Below are positions 1 through 5,091 of a stretch of DNA of 11,678 bases, piece after piece; position 1 is the stretch's first letter; every line of letters starts with the position of its first letter. The notes under the pieces were generated by a model. That model had not been told where the DNA came from. It did no database searches and saw only the letters and a program-made list of their open reading frames with translations. A program made the translations under genes and the position numbers. Origin of the DNA: CAMEON01 sp964427175 (lineage in GTDB: Bacteria > Bacillota > Clostridia > Oscillospirales > CAG-272); contig CAYRTP010000069.1 of assembly GCA_964427175.1 (NCBI GenBank), positions 1-11,678 of the forward strand. Direction: 5' to 3'.

Positions 1-657
1 GAATTGCCCCAGCCCGCCCTCCGCCGTGTCGCTACAGCCCCCCACATCCAGGTGGTCACCGCCCACTACCCCGAGGACCGCGAGGAGATGATCTCCCTGC
101 CCAACCATCCTCAGAAGCCCGAGATGGGTACCCGTGAGGTCCCCATGACCCGTGAGGTCTATATCGATGCCGACGATTTTGCCGAGGTTCCTCCGCCCAA
201 GTTCTTCCGTCTCAAGCCCGACGGCGAGGTTCGCCTGATGGGCGGCTATATCATCAAGTGCGGTGCCATTGAGAAGAACGAGGATGGCTCCATCCAGTGC
301 ATCCACGCCACCGCCGACCTGGAGACGGGCAGCGGTATGCCCACCGACGGCCGCAAGGTCAAGGGTACCATCCACTGGCTCTCCGCCAAGTACGCCAAGC
401 CCACCACCCTCATGCTCTACGACCGCCTGTTCAACATTGAGAACACCGCCGACGTGCCCGAGGGCAAGACTTACCTGGATTTCCTGAACGAGAACTCCCT
501 CACCACCATTGAGGGTGCCATGGTCGAGCCTTCCCTGGAGTCCGCCGCCCCCGGCGAGCGTTTCCAGTTCGTTCGCTTCGGCTACTTCTGCAAGGACACC
601 AAGAATGAGAACACCTACAACCAGGTGGTCTCGCTGAAGGACAACGCGAAAAAGTAA
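1..657 (+). CDS. glnS: Glutaminyl-tRNA synthetase, C-terminal part (5' end outside the window)
   Basis: This is the C-terminal 218 residues of a class I glutaminyl-tRNA synthetase, the cytoplasmic enzyme that attaches glutamine to tRNA-Gln. The frame is open to the window edge, so the TTG at position 4 is not taken as a start. The visible part is the beta-barrel anticodon-binding region. Landmarks shared with E. coli GlnRS include SLPNHPQKPEMGTREVP, the DGRKVKGTIHWLSAKYA segment, the LYDRLF motif, and FQFVRFGYFCKDT near the C-terminus. The Rossmann catalytic domain with HIGH and KMSKS motifs must lie upstream. The C-terminus ends where E. coli GlnRS does, with no appended domain. The family is usually about 550 residues, so roughly 60% is missing. 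Twenty-six bases separate the stop from the next start, suggesting one operon with the DUF1294 and URO-D genes. Many Gram-positives lack GlnRS and make Gln-tRNA by the GatCAB route, so its presence here is informative. Confidence 0.93.
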   Translation, partial: ELPQPALRRVATAPHIQVVTAHYPEDREEMISLPNHPQKPEMGTREVPMTREVYIDADDFAEVPPPKFFRLKPDGEVRLMGGYIIKCGAIEKNEDGSIQCIHATADLETGSGMPTDGRKVKGTIHWLSAKYAKPTTLMLYDRLFNIENTADVPEGKTYLDFLNENSLTTIEGAMVEPSLESAAPGERFQFVRFGYFCKDTKNENTYNQVVSLKDNAKK

Positions 658-670
658 GACACCACTTGAA

Positions 671-675
671 AGGAG
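671..675 (+). promoter_or_regulatory. Ribosome binding site that fixes the DUF1294 start
   Basis: AGGAG lies eight bases before the ATG at 684. The reading frame can be extended to a TTG at 666, but that codon precedes this site and has none of its own. The ATG at 684 is therefore the supported start. Confidence 0.7.
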
Positions 676-683
676 AACTCACC

Positions 684-992
684 ATGCCTCTGCCTCTCCC
701 CTGGCTCATTCTGTTCGGCTATATTGCCGTGATCTCCCTGATCTCCATCATCGTTTGCGTCTACGACAAGAAGATCTCCAAGCGGGGTGACGTCAAGCTC
801 CGCATCCCCGAAAAGAGTCTGTTTATTTGGTCCGCCCTGGGCGGATCCCTGGCCATGTTCATCACCATGAAGCTCATCCGCCACAAGACCAAGCACCTGT
901 CCTTCATGATCGGTATTCCCGTCATCTTTGTCCTCCAGGTGGCTCTGATCGTGGCCCTGGCCTATTTCAAGATTCTGCCTCCCCTGTTCTGA
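684..992 (+). CDS. DUF1294 family small membrane protein
   Basis: A 102-residue integral membrane protein of the DUF1294 family, whose function is not established. Three hydrophobic segments are visible at about residues 7-26, 46-63 and 73-97. The family signature lies between and after the first two: YDKKISKRGDVKLRIPE (27-43), then a small-residue stretch ALGGSLAM (51-58), then the charged IRHKTKHLSF (65-74). The length is typical for stand-alone members. The start at 684 is chosen for the AGGAG at 671-675. It lies 26 bases after glnS and 36 bases before the URO-D-like gene, all in one direction, so co-transcription is likely. Nothing links it functionally to tRNA charging; I infer only shared transcription. 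The family call is firm; the function is unknown. Confidence 0.85.
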   Translation: MPLPLPWLILFGYIAVISLISIIVCVYDKKISKRGDVKLRIPEKSLFIWSALGGSLAMFITMKLIRHKTKHLSFMIGIPVIFVLQVALIVALAYFKILPPLF

Positions 993-1028
993 TCTCTCCC
1001 AACACTTTTATTCTACGGAGGTATCCTT

Positions 1029-2054
1029 ATGCTGACACGCGATGAAGTCCGCGCTGCTATTCACTTTCAAAGTCCGCCCCGTCCTCCCCGCGCCTTCACC
1101 AAATGGTGGGGCGACGGTCTGTGGCAGCATCACGGCGATAAGCTGAATCTGCTCGACAAAAAATACGAGGAAGACGTGGTGGTCGTCGGCTTTCCCTACC
1201 CTTGGTACGATCCCCGCGAGGACGGCTTCTACTGGTACGTTCCTCAGATTGACCGAAAAGTCACGGGTCACGATTCCAACGCCCGTTTCCGCAATTGGGA
1301 CGATCTGCCCGCTTTTCTGGAGCATCTCCCCAACACCGATGCCCCCGGCCTGTTTGACGGTGCCAAGCGCGCGGCCGAACAGGCTCGCGCCGAGGGAAAA
1401 TACGTCCTCATGCATCACTGGAGCCTCATGTACGAGCGCATTTGGAACTTCCGCGGCATGGAGACCCTCCTGATGGACTACTATGACTATCCCGACGAGG
1501 TTCACGCCCTCAACAGAGCTGTGGCCGACACCGAGATCAAGCTGCTCCACCGCGCGTTTGAGGAGGTCAAGCCCGACGGCTACATGATCAGCGACGACCT
1601 GGGCACCCAAAACGCCCTTATGATGAGCCCCGCCACCTTCCGTGAGTTCATCAAGCCCTACTACACCGAGATCTGGGGTCTGTGCCGTGAGCATGACGTG
1701 GACACCTGGCTCCACACCTGCGGCAATGTCTCCGAGATCATCGGGGATCTCATTGAGTGCGGGCTGAACGTCCTCCATCCCCTCCAAAAGCACACCATGG
1801 ATTGGGACGAGGTCGCCGCCAAGTGGAAGGGCAAGATCGCCTTCTGGGTGGGCATGGACGTGCAGAACACCCTCATCAACGGCACCCCCGAGGACGTGCG
1901 CCGCGAGGTACGCCTCATGCGGGACACCTTCGATTCCCCCGAAGGCGGATTCCTCTACGCCGCCGGTAACGGCATCGTGGGCGGTACCCCCTACGAGAAC
2001 ATCGATGCCTACCTGGACGAGTGTCTGAAATACGGGAATCAAGCGGAGTCGTAA
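1029..2054 (+). CDS. URO-D superfamily protein (methyltransferase-like, not HemE)
   Basis: A 341-residue soluble protein of the uroporphyrinogen-decarboxylase superfamily, which holds HemE and the MtaA/CmuA-type cobalamin-linked methyltransferases. Supporting motifs are ISDDLGTQ (187-194), the HTCGN segment (229-233), GMDVQNTLINGTPEDV (275-290) and GGTPYENIDAYLDECL (318-333). The N-terminus lacks the HemE arginine motif (RQAGR type), so true uroporphyrinogen decarboxylation is unlikely. H229 and C231 match the first two zinc ligands of MtaA-like enzymes. Where those enzymes carry a third cysteine before the conserved Pro-x-x-Asn, this protein reads AAGNGIVGG, apparently without it. Zinc-dependent thiol methylation is therefore uncertain. 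GGAG at 1017-1020 precedes the ATG by eight bases. It is the last gene of the run starting with glnS. No corrinoid protein or partner methyltransferase is visible nearby, so substrate and reaction are unknown. Confidence 0.85.
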   Translation: MLTRDEVRAAIHFQSPPRPPRAFTKWWGDGLWQHHGDKLNLLDKKYEEDVVVVGFPYPWYDPREDGFYWYVPQIDRKVTGHDSNARFRNWDDLPAFLEHLPNTDAPGLFDGAKRAAEQARAEGKYVLMHHWSLMYERIWNFRGMETLLMDYYDYPDEVHALNRAVADTEIKLLHRAFEEVKPDGYMISDDLGTQNALMMSPATFREFIKPYYTEIWGLCREHDVDTWLHTCGNVSEIIGDLIECGLNVLHPLQKHTMDWDEVAAKWKGKIAFWVGMDVQNTLINGTPEDVRREVRLMRDTFDSPEGGFLYAAGNGIVGGTPYENIDAYLDECLKYGNQAES

Positions 2055-2068
2055 TGTGCCTCCGGCGG

Positions 2069-2098
2069 CTTAAGGGCCTTTTACAAAAGGCCCTTAAG
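2069..2098 (+). terminator. Perfect 14-bp hairpin after the glnS-DUF1294-URO-D run
   Basis: The arm CTTAAGGGCCTTTT (2069-2082) is perfectly complementary to 2085-2098, with AC between them. It begins 14 bases after the URO-D stop codon, where a terminator is expected. It is followed by an A-rich stretch rather than a T-run, so it is not a standard intrinsic terminator for the + strand. It may act as a 3'-end stabiliser or assist termination. Confidence 0.5.
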
Positions 2099-2164
2099 AA
2101 TCCCAAAAATTTCAAAAAAAGGATTATGGGGTAGCAAGAGGACACCAAAAACCATAGAGGGCAT

Positions 2165-2191
2165 CACCATGGGGCCCCTTCCCCATTGGTG
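2165..2191. other. GC-rich imperfect hairpin
   Basis: CACCATGGGG (2165-2174) pairs with CCCCATTGGTG (2181-2191), leaving one A unpaired and a six-base loop. No T-run follows on the + strand; on the - strand there is none nearby either. It sits midway between two convergent genes. It could be a second structured 3' element or a protein site. No ORF of note overlaps it. Confidence 0.35.
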
Positions 2192-2249
2192 TATATAAAC
2201 GCGTTCTCAATCTCAGAGTTCATGTTTTTATTTAAAAAAAATCACACGC

Positions 2250-2294
2250 AAAAAGCACTTATGACCTTGCCAAGTACGGCGGTCATAAGTGCTT
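2250..2294 (-). terminator. Intrinsic terminator of the gene at 2299-3339
   Basis: AAGCACTTATGACC (2253-2266) is perfectly complementary to 2281-2294, and inside it GCC (2269-2271) pairs with GGC (2278-2280). Read on the - strand the stem ends in a run of five T (2254-2250), and a second T-rich stretch lies 2228-2241. It starts four bases after the stop codon of the - strand gene. This is a strong Rho-independent terminator for that gene. Confidence 0.85.
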
Positions 2295-2298
2295 CTTG

Positions 2299-3339
2299 TC
2301 ATTCGGCGGGGTAGTCCTCCCCCGAATCCTGTTCCTCCCGATCGTAGAGGAAGCGGATCTTGGCCTTCAGATCCGAGGTGGCCAGCACCGCGGGATCGTG
2401 CAGCCATTCCAGGGTGATGCGAATTTGGGGTAGCTTCCCGGTTTTGCCCTCGCCGTAGCGGAGGGGGACCTCCTCGGCGTGGAGGTCCAAGCCGCCCAGG
2501 TCGCTGACCCAGTTCAGGTGGCGGTGGAGCATGGCCAGGGCAGCGGCATACCGTTCGGTCTTTGCGATGGGATAAGAAAGCTCCAAGAACAGCCCCTCAC
2601 CCTCCCGACCGCCCAGTGTGCTCATCCGATACACCGCCTCCCCCGTAGCCGAGTAGGTCCGCGCCTCAGTCAGCAGGCAGAGCAATAGCCCCTCCAACAG
2701 CAAGGGCCGACGGCATTGCACCCGCGCGGGGGCATCCTCCGCCAGGTCGGGAACCAGGCGGCATCCCACGAAATCCGCCATACCCTCCATCGTGTCACAG
2801 AGATCGCGGCGGTACACACAGCCGTTCCCGTCGCAAGCGGGCCACCGGTCCAAAGCACGGCGCATCTGTTCTTTGGCATCCTGCAGGGCGTGGTAGGAGG
2901 GCATATCGGTTTTCTTCAGGTCCCCCCTCATCGCCCGCAGAGCCGCGCTGATTCGATAGGCCCCCACGCTCAGGTCAGCCATGGCACCCAGGTTGACCAG
3001 CCGCGCCAACGCCTCGGGCCGTCCGTGGATGTGCCAGTAGACGCACAGCCCCGTATGGCTCTCGTACCGCTTATCCAGGATTCCCACACCCACGCGGGTC
3101 CGCACAACCAGAGGCGTGGACTCGCTGGAGCTGTCGAACAGGTAGCTTTGAGCCTCCTCGTCCAGAGAGAGCAGGTCGATCAGATTTTGACCCACCGAAA
3201 AATAGTACATATCGGGACAGCGGGCCGCCACTACCCCCGTCTCCTCGCTGTCGGTCCGAAACAAAATATAGCTCAAATGGTGGCAGGCCTCGGACCATTC
3301 GTCCTCAGGCTCGAGCCAATGGCGTATGGTATATCTCAT
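2299..3339 (-). CDS. Hypothetical protein with a degenerate histidine-kinase-like core
   Basis: A 346-residue cytoplasmic protein I do not recognise by name; it has no signal peptide or membrane segment. The ATG at 3339 is preferred over a TTG at 3345 because AAGGA (3352-3348) sits eight bases upstream of it. Residues 1-115 are an unassigned N-terminal region. The rest follows the layout of a sensor histidine kinase. A helical pair at about 118-165 (LSVGAYRISAALRAMRGDL onward) takes the DHp place. Then come CVYRRDLCDTMEGMADFVGC, an N-box-like helix RRPLLLEGLLLCLLTEARTYS (about 210-230), strands, a second helix (264-280), and a final strand PQIRITLEW (304-312). The phospho-accepting histidine, N-box asparagine and the glycine-rich G1/G2 boxes are not seen, so it would be a pseudokinase or scaffold. 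The match is by pattern only and is an inference. It is a single-gene unit with its own terminator, divergent from the SH3 lipoprotein gene. Confidence 0.8.
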   Translation of the reverse strand: MRYTIRHWLEPEDEWSEACHHLSYILFRTDSEETGVVAARCPDMYYFSVGQNLIDLLSLDEEAQSYLFDSSSESTPLVVRTRVGVGILDKRYESHTGLCVYWHIHGRPEALARLVNLGAMADLSVGAYRISAALRAMRGDLKKTDMPSYHALQDAKEQMRRALDRWPACDGNGCVYRRDLCDTMEGMADFVGCRLVPDLAEDAPARVQCRRPLLLEGLLLCLLTEARTYSATGEAVYRMSTLGGREGEGLFLELSYPIAKTERYAAALAMLHRHLNWVSDLGGLDLHAEEVPLRYGEGKTGKLPQIRITLEWLHDPAVLATSDLKAKIRFLYDREEQDSGEDYPAE

Positions 3340-3415
3340 GAGCAAAATCCTTTCCGCGCAAGCAAAAAATGACGCAAAAATTTAAAAAAATCCCGTATTC
3401 TTTTTGTTCTTCCTA

Positions 3416-3444
3416 TTGACAAGTGCGCGAGAATGTGCTATAAT
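3416..3444 (+). promoter_or_regulatory. Consensus sigma-A promoter of the SH3 lipoprotein gene
   Basis: TTGACA (3416-3421), a 17-base spacer, and TATAAT (3439-3444) match the primary sigma-factor consensus at all twelve positions. TG at 3436-3437 adds an extended -10. Start of transcription is expected near 3451, giving a leader of about 110 bases before the ATG at 3562. This predicts high constitutive strength unless a repressor intervenes. Confidence 0.9.
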
Positions 3445-3450
3445 AAAAAA

Positions 3451-3462
3451 TGTATAGATACA
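3451..3462. promoter_or_regulatory. Short dyad at the predicted transcription start (possible operator)
   Basis: TGTATAGATACA has two complementary five-base arms around AG and lies at the expected +1 of the strong promoter just upstream. A symmetric site here could be an operator. It is short and no cognate regulator is evident, so confidence is low. Confidence 0.3.
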
Positions 3463-3486
3463 TCCGCGTATAATCAAACTTTGATC

Positions 3487-3510
3487 GGCAAACGGCTTTG
3501 TATGTTTGCC
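3487..3510 (+). other. Leader hairpin in the SH3 lipoprotein transcript
   Basis: GGCAAAC (3487-3493) pairs with GTTTGCC (3504-3510) around a ten-base loop, followed by TTATTT. It falls inside the predicted 5' untranslated leader. It could stabilise the leader or act as a weak attenuator. I see no riboswitch consensus that I can name. Confidence 0.35.
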
Positions 3511-3561
3511 TTATTTGCGTCATACAGAAAAACTTGAATTTCACGAGGAGGAATTTTTGAA

Positions 3562-4302
3562 ATGAACAAGAAACTGTTGGTCATCCTGACCGCCGCACTG
3601 CTGTTGCTCTCCGCTACTGCCTGCAAGAACGGTAAGAACAACAATGAAGATACCACCACCGATGATGCCGCCGTTGTCACCACCGGCGCATACATTGACG
3701 TCGGCACCAACGAGGACGGCAACATTGTGACCTCGGACGATCCCGAGACCGATGCCACCCCTGAGACCGAGGGCTTCGACCCCACTGAGCAGAACCCCAC
3801 CTTCACCGACGTCGAGATCAAGGCTGTGGTAGTCAGCTCCGTGGCTACCGTCCGCACCTCTACCCGTGTAGAGGACAGCAACGCTGTGGGCTGGCCTTCC
3901 GAGGGCATGATCCTGGACGTGAACGGCGAGAGCGATAACTGGTACCGCATCTCTTACACCGTGAACGGCGAGGCCAAGGATTGCTACATCGCCAAGACGG
4001 TTGCCGCTGATTCCGCTATCCTGGATACCTTCACCACCATTGAGAACGGCGAGGAAGTGGAAGTGATCGTAAACGCTGTATACGTTCGCTCCTATCCTTC
4101 CACCGATTCCACCCACTCCATCCGTGGTTCTCTGAAGTCCGGTACCAAGATTACCCGTGTGGCCACCAATGAGAACTGGAGCCGCATCCTGTATGAGGTT
4201 ACCTCCGAGGGCGAAGACGGCACTCCCGTTGTGGAGATCAAGCAGTACTACGTCAGCAACGACTGCGTAAAGGCTGTTGAGGCCGCCACCGAGGCTCAGT
4301 AA
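3562..4302 (+). CDS. Lipoprotein with two SH3-like repeats
   Basis: A 246-residue predicted lipoprotein exported by Sec and anchored on the outer face of the membrane. The N-terminus has KK, a hydrophobic core (5-16) and LSATAC with the lipid-bearing cysteine at 21. The -3 residue is Ala rather than the usual Leu. Residues 22-83 are a low-complexity Thr/Asp/Glu linker suited to spanning the cell wall. Two bacterial SH3-type repeats follow. The first, about 86-146, has VATVRTSTRVED and DNWYRISYTVNG. The second, about 166-236, has NAVYVRSYPSTDS, SLKSGTKITRV and ENWSRILYEV. Such domains usually bind cell-wall peptides. No enzymatic domain is present, so it is a binding or scaffold protein of unknown partner. 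GAGGAGG (3545-3551) precedes the ATG by ten bases. It is a single-gene unit with a consensus promoter and a strong terminator. Single cysteines at 141 and 235 are the only ones after the lipobox. Confidence 0.88.
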   Translation: MNKKLLVILTAALLLLSATACKNGKNNNEDTTTDDAAVVTTGAYIDVGTNEDGNIVTSDDPETDATPETEGFDPTEQNPTFTDVEIKAVVVSSVATVRTSTRVEDSNAVGWPSEGMILDVNGESDNWYRISYTVNGEAKDCYIAKTVAADSAILDTFTTIENGEEVEVIVNAVYVRSYPSTDSTHSIRGSLKSGTKITRVATNENWSRILYEVTSEGEDGTPVVEIKQYYVSNDCVKAVEAATEAQ

Positions 4303-4312
4303 TGATTCCTTC

Positions 4313-4353
4313 AAACAGCCTATTGTCTGCCATCAGACAATAGGCTGTTTTTT
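4313..4353 (+). terminator. Intrinsic terminator of the SH3 lipoprotein gene
   Basis: A perfect 17-bp stem (4313-4329 with 4334-4350) carries a CCAT loop and runs into six T (4348-4353). It begins ten bases after the lipoprotein stop. The HAD gene converges on it and its TGA overlaps the last T, so the same hairpin probably also marks that transcript's end, with only a short T-run on the - strand. Confidence 0.93.
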
Positions 4354-5000
4354 CATAGATAGGCGAGCAGTTCGGGGATAGATGAAATCAGGGGCTTACC
4401 GAGGGAGACCAGCCGCTCCGCCGACTGATGGCCGCCTGTGAACAAGACGCAATCCGCGCCGATGGCGTTGGCCACGTCCGCATCGTGCTCGGTGTCCCCA
4501 ACGAACAGCGGATTGGCCTCGGGGTGGCGTTGTTTCCACGCGACAGCCAGCATTTTTTTGCTTCTCGCGTGGATATTGTCCAATCCCAGCACCTCCTCGA
4601 AGGCATCCGACAGACCGATGCGGGCGAGCTGTCCCTCAAGCTGGCTCAAATCACTGGCGGACAGCATGACCTGAGGGATTCCGCGGCGGTGTAAGGCCTC
4701 AATGGTATCGATCACCCCGGGATTGACGGGGCAAGTCTCCTCACCCGCCAGGTACAGGGCCACCCATTCGGGGGCCAGGACGGTATCGTAATCCTCCCGC
4801 TCAAAATCAAAGCCCAGGCGGCGATAGTACTCGTCAATGGGGAAGCCGAACACACGGCGGTAAGCATCCTCGTTGGGAATGATGGGCAGACCGCGCTTGG
4901 CCAGCATGGTATTGACACAGTCGATTCCCAGGCGAACGTCATCCAGGACGGTGCCGTTGAAATCCCAGATTACGTGGGTATAATTCTTTCGTTGTTGCAT
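4353..5000 (-). CDS. HAD-family hydrolase (DFNGT subtype)
   Basis: A 215-residue soluble haloacid-dehalogenase-type protein with a helical cap, laid out like phosphoglycolate phosphatase. Motif I is WDFNGTVLDD, with the nucleophile at Asp13. The cap spans about 20-85. Motif II is Ser114 in VMLSASD, motif III is the Lys148-Lys149 region, and motif IV is FVGDTEHDADVA with Asp169 and Asp173. The second motif I acid is Asn15 instead of the usual Asp. In HAD phosphatases that residue is the general acid/base, so activity may be slow or altered, although DFNGT members do occur in Firmicutes. The substrate cannot be told from sequence. CGGAG lies six bases before the ATG at 5000. Only about 30 bases separate that ATG from the perfect hairpin at 5034-5080, and I find no promoter in them, so expression probably depends on read-through from the solute-binding-protein gene. 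Confidence 0.9.
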   Translation of the reverse strand: MQQRKNYTHVIWDFNGTVLDDVRLGIDCVNTMLAKRGLPIIPNEDAYRRVFGFPIDEYYRRLGFDFEREDYDTVLAPEWVALYLAGEETCPVNPGVIDTIEALHRRGIPQVMLSASDLSQLEGQLARIGLSDAFEEVLGLDNIHARSKKMLAVAWKQRHPEANPLFVGDTEHDADVANAIGADCVLFTGGHQSAERLVSLGKPLISSIPELLAYL

Positions 5001-5033
5001 GATTTTCTCCGATATGTGGCTGTTTGACAGCTG

Positions 5034-5080
5034 TTCCTACAGAAAAGAGCGGTCGATACGACCGCTCTTTTCTGTAGGAA
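5034..5080 (-). terminator. Perfect 22-bp hairpin after the solute-binding-protein gene
   Basis: Bases 5034-5055 are perfectly complementary to 5059-5080 with only ATA as the apical loop. The GC-rich core GAGCGGTCG is flanked by AGAAAA on one side and TTTTCT on the other, so the T-run pairs back into the stem. This is typical of a strong, nearly symmetric terminator. It starts 12 bases after the solute-binding-protein stop and directly precedes the HAD gene on the same strand. Confidence 0.85.
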
Positions 5081-5091
5081 TTCAGATTGGC

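Noticed and set aside
4..657. Treating the TTG at position 4 as the true start of a 217-residue protein.
   Set aside because: The frame is open to the window edge and the protein is clearly the C-terminal part of GlnRS, so it is a truncated view of a longer gene.
1008..2042. A 344-codon - strand open frame opposite the URO-D gene.
   Set aside because: The + strand frame carries the conserved family motifs and a ribosome binding site. The - strand frame has neither.
2430..2460. GEGKTGK in the hypothetical protein (residues 296-302), resembling a Walker A loop.
   Set aside because: It is followed by Leu rather than Ser/Thr, is not set between a strand and helix, and there is no Walker B motif.
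3394..3422. A divergent - strand promoter with TTGTCA overlapping the + strand -35 box.
   Set aside because: At a 17-base spacing the -10 would be AATACG, only three of six matches. The hypothetical gene surely has a promoter here, but this pairing is not strong enough to list.
3469..3474. A second TATAAT downstream of the SH3 lipoprotein promoter.
   Set aside because: No acceptable -35 hexamer lies 16-18 bases upstream, only A-rich sequence, and the first promoter is perfect.
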